From Nymphaea colorata (lineage: Eukaryota; Streptophyta; Magnoliopsida; Nymphaeales; Nymphaeaceae), in assembly GCF_008831285.2 (NCBI RefSeq), contig NC_045146.1, positions 3,930,001-3,994,000 of the forward strand: DNA of 64,000 nucleotides. Direction: 5' to 3'. A program made the position numbers and the translations under genes. Positions within the stretch are counted from its first letter, which is position 1; every line of letters begins with the position of its first letter. This document shows, piece after piece, positions 24,541 through 38,443 of the stretch. The notes under the pieces are model-generated. The model did no database searches and was not told the origin of the DNA. It was given only the letters and a program-made list of their open reading frames with translations.

Positions 24541-25419
24541 TTGAGTTTAATAGAGACTAATGCTGAAATAGCATTCCATTGTGTTGAAGAGGACAACGAA
24601 CCAGCCATTTGGTTTCTATAGGAAGAATACGACAGTGGCCTGGAAATGTTATCAACGACTGGGGAGACAAAGAGTTCTTTGAGATGAAATTTGTACCAAA
24701 TTATAGTAGACTCGTGCCAGAATCCAATGCCACCAAGCTCGTTTCAGATTCATCTCCTAGCAAAATCGCACCCAGAATGTAGTCACCCCTCAGCTTGGTT
24801 TTCATGTTGATTTAGGCTTCAGCACAGTTGCAGGGTGCCGTTCAAAACAATGTGTATTCAAAAATCCATAGTGTGCTGATGCCAACTCCAAAAAATCTGA
24901 AACTTGGTGGAGAGAAAGCCAAGAAAGAGACGATTCCAACGGATCCTTGCTCACCTCAACCGTGGCCGGAGTTGACAACGCCGATGATCTGAAGTTAAGG
25001 CAAAACTTGGTTAGGCGCTGGAACAAGGGATTTTGTCAGGACAGGTGGTCTAAAAATTGTCGATTCCGGCCGACGCCGACGTCGGCTCTGGTCGAGCACC
25101 AGTTAGATGGAAGCGTAACTTCCAAACGAAGCTTCTTGTGCAACCTTGGTTCGATCGAACGTCTGTGGATATAATGCTTGATTTTTGAAGCGGAAGACGG
25201 TGGTCGGTTTGCCTCTTTCACTGAAGAAGAAGAAAAGGAAGACGGTGGACGCGCGTTTCTCCCGCTGCCTTTTCTTCTTCACCGCCAAGGCACACTGGTT
25301 GACTTCTGTGTCGGAAAAAACAGAGGACACCAAGAGATTTAGACAGGAAAGGGGGACGGCAAATAGAAGCACATCAAGTGCTGGTTGCAGACAGGCGATA
25401 ACAGAGAAATATGATACCA

Positions 25420-25596
25420 CGAAAAACCTAGTAACTTAGAGAGAACGAGAGAGGAAGGCTAGTGATTTACAACAATATATGGCAAGGGATAAAACGTTAA
25501 CACCAAGATTTTAGATTTTAGGATCTACACGATTTTATCCCTTGCTAGAATTAATGCATCCAGGATTTGTTTCTCTCCTTATCACTTTCCTTAACA
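25420..25596 (-). repeat. 5' LTR of the Copia element (177 bp, internally deleted)
   Basis: It is the partner of the LTR at 20079-20355, lacking a 108-bp segment equivalent to 20112-20219 and carrying a 7-bp local duplication. The lost segment contains the only TATA-like box, so this promoter LTR is probably silent. It is followed outward by the ACTAC duplication at 25597-25601. Confidence 0.88.
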
Positions 25597-25601
25597 ACTA
25601 C

Positions 25602-26426
<825 letters not shown>

Positions 26427-27340
26427 CTACCCCCTACATTCTTTTTCTCCCCATATCTTCTCTCCTTTTATTATCTCTCTCAAGCTTAGCTCATTCTCTC
26501 CCTCTCTCTTTTTTATTTTGAATGGGTGAGGTTGGAAAGCCCCATCGATATTTATAAAGTTTCAATTTAACTCACATGGGCAACTAGAAAGTTGATTACA
26601 CTTAATCTACGATTTAAGAAAGGTTCATCTTCGTTTAACTAGGGAGATTCCTTGATTAAATAGTCACTAAGTGATCTTAATCCTGCTTAGTGATACTAAT
26701 CTCTAACAAATTTCTAATCCTCTTACTATCCTTCAGCAAAATTTCATTCAAGTGTCCTAGCAATTCCACTCAAGCACCTTTTTTTTTTTTGAATTCCCTA
26801 AACAACTCAGGATTCAACTGGATGATTTTTTGTTCAGTCATTGTTTGATTTCACCTCATTTTGTGTTGTTGATCAGCTTAAAATGATTTCTATCTAAAAA
26901 GTCTAGTCTCATCAGCCAGTACAAAAACATGATGTGTTACCGGCTATAAAAATTTGCCTCGAAAAACATCTCAAAATTCATTAGAACACAAAAGAAAAAC
27001 ACATGATGTTATATTCGTACACCCTTAAGAAAATTTTGTCCTTGAAGTTTCCTTAAGAGAGAGTAAACAGAGTGAATATCTCCCCTTCATCGTTGTTTTT
27101 ACTTCCCACGTACACTCCATAGCGCCATGATGCTGCCCCTTCATTTCACTATCGATATAATTTTGTTGCACCAGTAGCACTCTTATTCATCTACAATATG
27201 AAGGGACTTCTTCTCACGTGACATATGCTCTCAAACCTCTAGATCCTCATGGCTAATGATATGGTTGGGGTTGGGGACATATCTTCTGAGCATCAGTATG
27301 TGGAACATATTATTGATTTGAAATACTGCATAGGCAATGC
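26427..27340. other. Intergenic sequence next to the gypsy relic
   Basis: No domain is recognised. It lies downstream, on the minus strand, of the gypsy integrase remnant and may include its 3' non-coding region or LTR. No paired LTR was found. Confidence 0.35.
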
Positions 27341-29600
27341 TAGGCAATAGTCAATCTCTCTAATCCTTTCTAGTATGTCAAATGGACCAATGCATCTGGG
27401 GTTGATCTTTCTCTTCTTCCCAAATATGAATACACCCTTTGTCAGCGAGACTCATAAGAATAGATTGCCTCCAGCCTCAAATGCCAATGGTCGACCTCAA
27501 CGATCTGCATATGTTTCCAATGGTTCTGCACTGCAATAAGCTTATAACATACCAACCTAACCCCATCATATAGTGCTGCAGAAGTAAAGGATCTCAATCT
27601 TTGTATCTTCAGTCTCATCCCAGAATGCAGGGGAGTGATATGGTCAACCATGTAATGCCTCGTAAGGAGCCATTCTAATACTAGAGTGGTAACTGTTATT
27701 GGAGGTGACCTTCGCTAATTTGACATATCAATCTCAATCTCCCTTCTACACCAAGGGGTAGGCTTTGAACATGTCCTCAAGAGTTAAAATAGTCCTTCCA
27801 GTTTCCCAACCTATCTAAGGATGAAATGTTGAACTCATATGGAGCTAGGTCTTAAAAACTTTATGTAATGACTTTCAAAACTGTGAAGTAAACTTGAGAT
27901 CCTAATCAGAGATGATAGTTGTAGGCACATATGCAGCCAAATTATCTCCTCAATATATAGATATGCAAGTGAATCAACAGACTTGGTCTCGCAAATCAGT
28001 AGCAAGTGGGCATGCTTAGTTAGCTGGTCAATTACTATCCAGATAGCATCATATTGTCTCTATATCCTAGGCAGCCCCATAATGAAATCTATAGTCACAT
28101 CTTTTTAGCAACAATCCACCCGGTCTTTGATGTTCAACCTTAAACCGTTGATAGATCAGACACTTTGCTACATAGTTAGTAATGCCTGATTTCATACCTG
28201 ACCACCAAAAGTTATGTTTTGCAGCTTGATACATCTTGCTACTATCAGGATGGATAGTATATTTTGAACAGTGCAACTTGCCTACAAGCACTACAAGGAA
28301 AAATACATTTAAGGATGTATTCCCTAACACCCAAGTATATCAGTAATGCCAAGTTCAATTCATTGCTAAAAGATGGGCTTTTTATACTTTCCTTATGCAC
28401 AATGAGTTTGTGTTGAAGAAAATAAATTTAGTAATTGACTCAACTAAGGTGTTGGAGATGGCCATAACAATTGTTATCTTTGCGTTGCTATATGTCATAA
28501 TTCTTCTAGTGAAGCATTTTCTTCACTTCACCATATGGCACCCATAATAGGTTTTGAAACCAAACCTTAACATTGAGATCAAGAGTAATTGACGAATCCC
28601 CAGATTTGCTATGTGCTACCATCTAAGCATAGTTTGGACTCTTTTTGTTTCTGTAGAATAAGTCCCAATGGTGGCATGAAGGGAGACCATACCTGGCTCA
28701 TCTAGGAAAGGGTGCCACGTTGCTAGATCCTCCACCAGCTTCCATGTCTATTATATCCTGGTGTGTGTTGCAGCTCTTGTCTTACAACTGACTACATCTG
28801 CTACCACATTCAATTTTCTGGAATGATAAGAGAGCTTAAAATCATAATCCATCAAATACTCAATCCATCTGCATTGCCTAACATTCAGTTCCATTTGTGA
28901 AAATAAATAAGGGAGGGATTTATGATCAATGTATACCCTAAATCCACACCATATAGATAATGGTGTTACATCTTTAGAGCATGCACCACAATCCCAATAC
29001 CAAATAATTTTCACGAGGTCTCAACCGTCGTGATGCATGAGGTATGACACAACCATGTTGCATCAGCACCCTGCCATAGCAAAACTTGGAAGTATCAGTA
29101 TGGACTGTAAAAACCTCCTTACCAGAAGGCTAAAACTAAGGTAGTGATCAACTTATACTTCAGAGTCTGAAAACTCCTCTCACATGCCTTAGACTATTCA
29201 ATCCTCAATCCTTTCCTAGGGAAATGCAGCCATAGGTAGTGCTATCAATGAGAACCCTTGCATAAATCTCCTAGAGTAACCTGCTAACCCAAGAAAAACT
29301 CTTACCTGAGTTAAGTTCGTAGGAATCTTTCACTGCTGTACTGCTTCAACGTTCACTAGGTCAACTGCTACACCATGTCTAGCATGGGTGCACCCCGGGG
29401 AGATATACTAGGGCGAATGAAACCCTTAATTAGTTAACTCCTGCAATTTTTTCTGCAGCTACTCTAATTCTGCTAGAACCATCCGGTAGGATGCTTTTGA
29501 GATAGGCACGATGTCAGGCACGAGCTCAATAGTAAACTTGATATTCCGAGCTAGTGGCAACCCTAAAGTCCTCAAGGATTAACACATAAGCAAACCCTTC
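27341..29600 (-). pseudogene. Decayed Ty3/gypsy pol with RT deletion
   Basis: Minus-strand translation shows Ty3/gypsy landmarks in order. An RT N-terminal block (VPISKASYRMVLAELE...LQKKLQELTN, about 29430-29515) is followed, after a large deletion, by the FLGL.GY.RRFMQGFSLIA block (about 29230-29300). Next comes RNase H text HKSLPYLFSQMELNVRQCRW (about 28870-28930) and DYDFKLSYHSRKLNVVAD (about 28795-28855). An integrase zinc region (HPDSSKMYQAAKHNFWW and VAKCLIYQRFKVEHQRPGG, 28100-28250) and an integrase end (YHSSIRMAPYEALHG, about 27655-27705) follow. Last is an SH3/chromo-like tail (KINPRCIGPFDILERI, about 27365-27420). RT before integrase is the gypsy order. Stops and shifts abound. Confidence 0.82.
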
Positions 29601-29844
29601 CTAATGAAAGGAATCTGGTCAATCTTTAGTAGAGCTGCCTTCTTGAAGGTCATACTCACTAAATATACGATATGCCCCAGGTTCATGCTCTGCTGGACGA
29701 TGTGCCTTCGAAGCTGCAAGCCGATGACCAAATCAACCCAGAACCAATCATTGAAAACATGGTTTTAGAGTGGGCTCCATGGAGCATATCCAGCCCACAC
29801 TTACCTCCATCCCATGTATATATATACATTTATAACCAGCTCCG

Positions 29845-29887
<43 letters not shown>

Positions 29888-30528
29888 ATGATGACTTTAG
29901 CTATCTAGAATCACAACCATTTAACCAGGGCCGTTTAATTGGACTAGAGAAAAAGATATGAACTAATATTAGATAACAAAAATGCTCATCACTTTTTTTT
30001 CTCGTTTTTCTTTTCATTGTCCATCATGCTAAATCATACTTGGTCAAACGGTTAGGAAGCCAAAACCACCATTCAATTATAGTAGTGATCACCTGGCTAG
30101 GTGGATTGGACTTAACCTTCTTACTGGTCGTAGTCTCGAATTTCCCTTGTTTGAAATTCAACCAAAAAAGAAAAACAAGACAAATGTAAGACAGCCGACT
30201 ATTGCCAATTGGAGGCACAACACGACACAGTTTGTCCATCCCTCCATACGCCGAAAGCTCATAGTTGCAATTTTCAATCGAGAGAGGAACTTAGATTCTT
30301 CTCATTTTGTCCAGCGCGAACTCGTTACATGCCTCTTTAATTGAATAAAATGACACATATATAGATCTATGGGTGCATTCATGGTGTCAATGTTCTGACT
30401 TAAAGGTTCATAAGGCATTTACCTTTAAAATGGATTTTTTCACTTATCAACATGCCTAGATGTTTGCAGGTATATATATATAGTGCTCAAAAAGGACCTC
30501 CCAGATCACAATATCGTGAAAAGTAGAA
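29601..30528. other. Intergenic, with a (TA)n tract
   Basis: No gene is recognised. A TA microsatellite occupies 29846-29882. Confidence 0.4.
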
Positions 30529-30921
30529 TAGGACATGTCAACAAATCCAATTTAAATTCGATATCTGACCGATTTGCATAAAAAAAATAGATATGAAAAA
30601 AAATTTCATATCAGTTTAAGAATTTGGATCATATTCTGATCGAAGAATTAATTATATCCGTCCTATTCGGGTTTAGTAGGTAAATAAATAACCAGATTCA
30701 TGTCTTCCATTCAATGTCTATAATGTGGTTTGAATTTGGTTTAACAATGAAATTTACATTCGGATGTTAGTTTAAAAATCAGATTCAGACTATAAATTTG
30801 GATTACAGATTCAATTATGTTATATATTTTTCTTCAATCCAAATACGAACATGAATTCGGTACGAATATGCTGATCTTCAAGTAACCGGATATGAAAAAT
30901 GTATACATCCGGAGATGTCCA
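30529..30921. mobile_element. Decayed hAT-like remnant with GAATTCGGAT words
   Basis: The left tip reads TAGGACATGTCAACAAATCC, one insertion and a few changes away from the 3.4-kb hAT terminus. The interior has TTCGGAT, GATATCTGA and ATTCGGT words. The right tip reads CCGGAGATGTCCA. The flanking 8 bp do not match, so it is an old copy or its limits are off by a few bases. Confidence 0.45.
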
Positions 30922-30922
30922 C

Positions 30923-30925
<3 letters not shown>

Positions 30926-30954
<29 letters not shown>
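30926..30954. repeat. (GA)n microsatellite
   Basis: A tract of GA dinucleotides directly adjoins the right end of the decayed hAT-like remnant. Confidence 0.9.
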
Positions 30955-30957
<3 letters not shown>

Positions 30958-33900
30958 CACTGGGGAAGGGGGAAGCTTGAAACTAATTTACTGAAAAGCA
31001 ACTTTTGAGTTTTGCATTATCCTTCCAATCATGCCGAACATTTTTTAGCAGATACATTGAATCAAAGTTTCAATTTCGTCATCTGGTGGTCTAAGTTTCA
31101 CCATGGTGTTGTCTTCATAGCAGAGACACTTGAAGCTCAGCTCGTAAGAAAAAAATGGCATCTGATTCTTAGAAAGAGTAATGATAGATCAGATTGAAAA
31201 TTAAATTTGAAAGGTCCGTAAGGATGTTTGGTTCAGAAACAGAGTAAACCGTTTGTGTACTTCGCAAACGCTTTGGTTAAGGAATCGCGAGGATTCTTCC
31301 TTATGTTGATTTTACGCTGCCAAACCTGCAGCTTTCGAGACGAACGATCCATCTATTCAGATGATGATCGACCTCTCTCTCTCTCGGTGTCTCTATCTCT
31401 CTTTCTATCGACATTTCGGAAGAGGCCAGCTGCAAGCGAATCTCTTGCGTAGAGCTTTTATTTTCTTTGTCTGCCACAACCCACAACAAGCAACATGTAT
31501 GTACTCAATAATCCCTCTCTCTCTCCCAATAATTTGTGTCCATGAAGTACCTTTCAGGTCTATCTTAAAAGAGGAATAATGAAGCAGCGACGGCAGTCGG
31601 TGGAAGATGAAGTGGGTCCTCTGCCCGCTGCTTCATCAATGAGATAGAGATTCCTTCTGGCTGAGGCATACGAGACTTTGATTACCTCATCTTGGGTCCA
31701 CTTAACCCATCAACTTTAAATAGCGGAAATACATGTTTCCCCCAATTTTAGTAATTTCTGTGGAATATATATATATATATATATATATATATTACCAGTA
31801 AGAGACAAAAACCACACCCTTATATGGATATGAATGGCTCTTATATAGTTAGTCATTTACTAACTTTAATAATATTTTTTTAATAATCAGAAAATGAACA
31901 GCTCTTATCACATAAAAAATTTGACAGTAAAAATATCATGTTTTTTACAAAAATAAAAAAACAGAATCATTAAAACATGATCATCTATGTTGAATTACTG
32001 CTGTTCAATACGTTAGGATGTTCAAATTTTGTTTGCAATATTTTTAAACACAAAATTAAGAGGTCTTGTTAATATCTATTCAGCCCATACATGATCTTGT
32101 TTGTTGGGTACCGGCCCATTCGATGCAAATCTGCTGGGAGATATAGCTTGGCAAAACCTTTACTAATAAAAATAGAGTTGTACAAAACAAAGAAACCAAA
32201 AATTAAACAAGTACAAGGCAACAAGGCTTCTCAATCCAGGACAGACATACAGCTCTAAGCATGGGAAGAATAAAAGGAAAAAAATCAGCATGAGGATTGC
32301 TTTTAGCAACGTACAAACTTGGGGCATGTTAGCAAAGGAACTCTGCCCTCTAGCAAGGTCCTGCTTCCACCTTGAATTGTTGATGAATATTCCAATTTTC
32401 TGCTGTGAGATTTTAATGTTCTGAAGGTTGATATTGAAAATTTTCATTTCGAGGAGAATGTTGTCCTATCAGACAAATGATTTTCCAAAAACCTTGATCA
32501 CCTCTATTTATGGCAACTCTAATTTTTCATTTCTTTCATTCCTGGTGAGCATGAGGTTAACTACTCGCCTTCCAGGAAAGAGGCCCAAAGGCCTTCCTCA
32601 TTCCCCTTGCCTCCAGAGTCAATGAATAAGATGAATGTAAGTGTGAAACTTGTATAAAACAAGCCAAGGGTCTGGTAACAAGCTTAAAAGAGACTCGTTG
32701 ATCCACTTCTTGATTTTTCTCTTTCCAAAATCCTAAGCTAAGGTTAATTCTATACAAGTTTTCTATATTATATATTTGAATTGTTTAATTCTATACAAGC
32801 TTTCTATATTATATATTTGAATTGTTTCATCTTATGATACAAACCTTAGTGAAGAGTTATATTTTCAGTATCCACACCTACCAGATTACCACTAGAAAGA
32901 AATACCATATGGAGACTCTATATTGTGCCCATGAAATTTTTTTTTTTTATAATAATTTTCTCGATGAATATATTGAAACATTGAGACCAGATCAAGGATT
33001 AGATAAAATGGCAAGTTGGTAGTGATTGAAGGGCCAAATTTTGGATTGATAAATGGACTGTTGACATCTTGTTTAATTCTAAGTTTTGACCCTTAATAAC
33101 CTCGTACAACTGTCTTTGACTGTTGGCAACATCTCTAAGGTTGGTATAGTGATAAGCAGGGGACATAAAGATTTAATTCATAAAGAGGCTTTTTCCTTCA
33201 TAATTGAAGAAGGCTACCCTAAGATGACTGTAGTAAATATATGTCTTCTCCTTTAGTGGTGTTGAGCAAATTAACGTATGCTTTGAAATAGAAGAGAATA
33301 TTCAAGAATGGCCTGAAAGGAAGAAATCAACTTTCAATCATTTTCTTGCATTGGACAACCTGGCATATGGTATTTACATTGGTGAGGAAACGATCACATC
33401 CACAGTGTTAGATATCATCATTATGTTATTTTGAGTCATAGTTTTGTTATATGTCCTTAAAAAGTGTTGCTCACTAAGCAAAGTAGTTTCTAGTTGTATA
33501 TAATTTTGTCCCTTGTATACATAGTTATTTTTTGCAATAAAGATTTGGGAGACTGTTCTCCTAGCAAGTTTGCATTAGAAATGATATGAATACTCTCATT
33601 GGGCTGCGGCCCCCACCAACAATCTAGCATTCCATGATAATTTTTACAGATGAACAGAGTCTATGAGCCCCCTCATCCCAACCTCATAATCACCACTAGC
33701 TGCAAAATGACTCACTTCACGTATATCATACTCTACAACCTTCCAAGATTTCTCTCCTCAAAATGGAAATCAACCAATCCTTCCAACCTTAACCCTATAC
33801 AGACCTCATTTCCTTTCTCCTCCTCATTCACACCCTTCTTTCTAAACATGCTAACCTTCTTCTGTTTAAGAGTTTGTTTCTTTTGCTTAAGTTTTCATTG

Positions 33901-33999
33901 CGTAACGTTTCCATAATTTGAAATCAATTTATGTCTCTTATTAATCCAGCTCCTTCTATTCATGTCTTTCCTAAACCCAAGAAGATATGTAGTTTGAAT
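30955..33999. other. Intergenic, with a 41-bp tandem duplication
   Basis: A 41-bp unit (TTAATTCTATACAAG...) occurs twice at 32744-32784 and 32785-32825. A TA tract lies at 31765-31792 and a CT tract at about 31370-31386. No gene is recognised. The segment 33640-34000 may be the downstream part of the LINE fragment that follows. Confidence 0.4.
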
Positions 34000-34720
34000 C
34001 TTCCAAGATAGCATCTCTCCTTTAAGAGAGCACATGTCACAGGGTATAGTTGCAACATGGAGGAACAACTTACCTCCATCTTTATTACCTCAATTTTCTC
34101 CAAATCAACTTTAGCTGTTTTCTTAGCAAACATAGTTTCAACCCCCGTCTACTACTCCCCTCACTTCAACAATATGCCTTTTATTTGCATCATAATCATT
34201 CTCATCTAAAAAGACTGCGAAAGGATTAGATTGATCCATTGAACTTTCCCCTACCGCCTTACACCCCTCATCTTTTTCTTTGCAAAAATCAAGTTAGACC
34301 AGTTGCCATTCCATGTCTCCACACCTTGGCAGCAAAACCATGTGACACAACCCACATCGTGCATAAAACCTAATATACCTTCATATTCAAGCAATTGCTC
34401 CAAAATCTCCACCCCACCCAAAATGCATATAAAAGCCATAGGATATGAATTAATAGAAACAAAAGTAAGTATTTGCACATACCATATCTAGGACATGACC
34501 TGGTGAACCTTTTTGCGTCCACTGACGCCCCTCTGATCAACCTGGCCACATTCATGAACACATTACAAGGCCACGTTCGAATCGACAAGTTAGACAAACA
34601 AATCGAAAGTGGAAACTTTGTCACAAACTCGATCTTCATATGCACATCTACTCTTGGGACTAGGTATTTGCCTTGTACCCAACCTTCCAATGCTTGGCTT
34701 GAAGCAACACATCCAAATTT
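34000..34720 (-). pseudogene. LINE ORF1 fragment (DUF4283 / zinc-knuckle type)
   Basis: On the minus strand, frames at 34690-34370 and 34478-34251 together resemble ORF1 of plant L1-type LINEs. FMNVARLIRGASVDAKRFTR (about 34500-34565) fits the block with the FVDVD..T..R..YARVCV region. EYEGILGFMHDVGCVTWFCC (about 34325-34385) fits the YE.IP.FC..CG..GH....C knuckle, with ligands changed. NPFAVFLDENDYDAN (about 34185-34230) resembles the tail. One frameshift lies near 34470 and stops occur. No endonuclease or RT was found. The assignment is by motif shape only. Confidence 0.5.
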
Positions 34721-36838
<2,118 letters not shown>

Positions 36839-37386
36839 GGTTGACACTCAAATATTGTCTGAAATGTCTTTACAGTGACCATTTCACAAGGAAGGAGGCA
36901 AATTGTTTGAATTGTCAGAACAATGGGATGTGAAGATAAAAAACAAACTATATCAATTAATTTAATAAGAAGAAAATGTGAAGCGTGTCAATTTGAAAAA
37001 TCCTGAATAATGTCTTAATTTCATGATCGAACACTTTTGGTGCTGTCCTCCTAAGGCTTCGAGTCAGGAATCACTTCTAATCGAAAAACAGGAAAAACTA
37101 TCGGGTTTAGATCGAGTAACCTGTTGGTTTTCATGTAGAAACTGCTGACCATTTCAATTAGGACATTGACATTCTTTCCCAAGCTTTTGTCATCATTCCT
37201 CGTGAGATAAATACAAGAATGGACCACATGATTCAACTTTTGTACTCTCTTTGTAATTCCTAAAATGTATTGCATATGACTTTGCTCACAAGAGATTCTT
37301 ATGCTTTTGCCTCATGGTCCACATAACACAATAAAGGTATGTAGGACAGCAAATATTTTGACGCCCTAAAGCAAATGTACATGCAC

Positions 37387-37579
37387 GGCCGGAGCTAAGG
37401 TCCATGCAGGCCGCATGGACCCTGACTCTACCTCAAAATTTAAAAAAAAAAAGTTTATATTGTAAATTTTAAAAAATTTTACTTTTTCTATTTTTTTATG
37501 AAAACTGATATTTTGGCCTGTGTTAAAATTTAAAAATTTTAATTTAGTTTCTCTCATAAAAAATTTCTGGCTTCGCCCA
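37387..37579. repeat. Dispersed repeat family, copy A
   Basis: The segment runs from GGCCGGAGCTAAGGTCCATG through an AT-rich core with AAAATTTAAA words to AAATTTCTGGCTTCGCCC. It resembles the copies at 58047-58213 and 60115-60305 in overall plan: GGCCC/GGTCC head, ATATTTTGGCC middle, AAATTTCTRGCTYCGCC tail. It is non-coding and old. Confidence 0.55.
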
Positions 37580-38159
37580 TATACGTTAAGTGTGTGAGAG
37601 AGAGAGAAAGGTGCAACCATAACCCTTGCTCTATTAACATCACCTTCACTTTATTTAAGGCATCGACAATTGAACCTGAGATACGTTGTGTGTGCGCTGC
37701 AGGTCCAACCTATAAGCCGGTTAGCAAGAGAGAGAAAGATCATCTTTACGTATTGAATCAAGACCATTACGGGCAGATTTGTGTATAATGTAAATTTTTT
37801 ATGTTAAATGTTGCATTTCAATACAAATCTTAAACTTGAATTTTGTTAAGTTAAAAAGGGTCTATTTTCCTGGAAAAGAAAGAAACGAAACTACGAGCTT
37901 TAAGTGTCTCGTGTTCCAACCCGTATCCGGCGTCGTCCTGATAAGAGTCGACATGATGATACCACTTTTCCTGGACGGTTCTGATTGCATTCTTTTACTT
38001 TTGAATGACACAACGGCCAGTTCAGGAAAATTGATATTTCCGCAAAAAGGTGAAAGAAGCGAAGAGTTCCTCCATTCCGTCGAAAATTCAAAGAAAAGGA
38101 CGGTGAAAATGGTAATCGGAAAAGCTGAAATGTGGAAAATGTGAGCACGCACTTCAATT

Positions 38160-38443
38160 TGCGTTCCCCTATCTTTCTTCTTTGTCGTCCCATGGGAATC
38201 CTCATCCTCTGTGTCTTCCTTTTTCCTCATCTTTCATTCTCGCTTTATATCCCGTGACATCTTTATTAATCCCCAATAATTCGTTGTCGCCTGCCTTCTT
38301 TTCCAGCCTCTCTTCCTTTGCTTTGGCGTGCTTGTCTCCAACACCTTCCCGTTGTGGGAAGTTTCCTGCCGGCTGCCGGTTGATGCAAAGTCTGTATATT
38401 CTACTTGTGGTGCTGCCCTTCTCACAGGCTTGCTGTTTCTGCC
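38160..38443 (+). promoter_or_regulatory. NAT gene 5' region: promoter/5' leader, possible leader intron
   Basis: A TTTATATCC box lies at about 38243 in a pyrimidine-rich context. An upstream ATG at 38383 opens a frame that runs past the NAT start out of frame to 38505. A pyrimidine tract ending CACAG at 38427 would be a good splice acceptor 16 bases before the NAT ATG. If a leader intron ends there, the upstream ATG is removed from the mature message. Transcript ends cannot be read from the sequence. Confidence 0.4.

Larger units (their letters stand above)
20079..25596 (-). mobile_element. Nearly complete Copia LTR retrotransposon (5.5 kb), inactive
   Basis: The element is 5518 bp and reads on the minus strand: 5' LTR 25420-25596, primer-binding site 25411-25419 (TGGTATCAT), gag, protease, integrase, RT, RNase H, a purine-rich tract just before the 3' LTR (complement of 20356-20366), and 3' LTR 20079-20355. 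It is bounded by exact ACTAC duplications. Gene order with integrase before RT identifies Copia. It is dead: the protease site contains a stop, a 41-bp tandem duplication shifts the frame before RT, the other domains carry stops and shifts, and the 5' LTR has lost 108 bp. The two LTRs differ at roughly 7 of 170 aligned bases by hand count, so the insertion is not recent. The leader between PBS and gag (about 24540-25410) holds no recognised domain. Confidence 0.9.
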
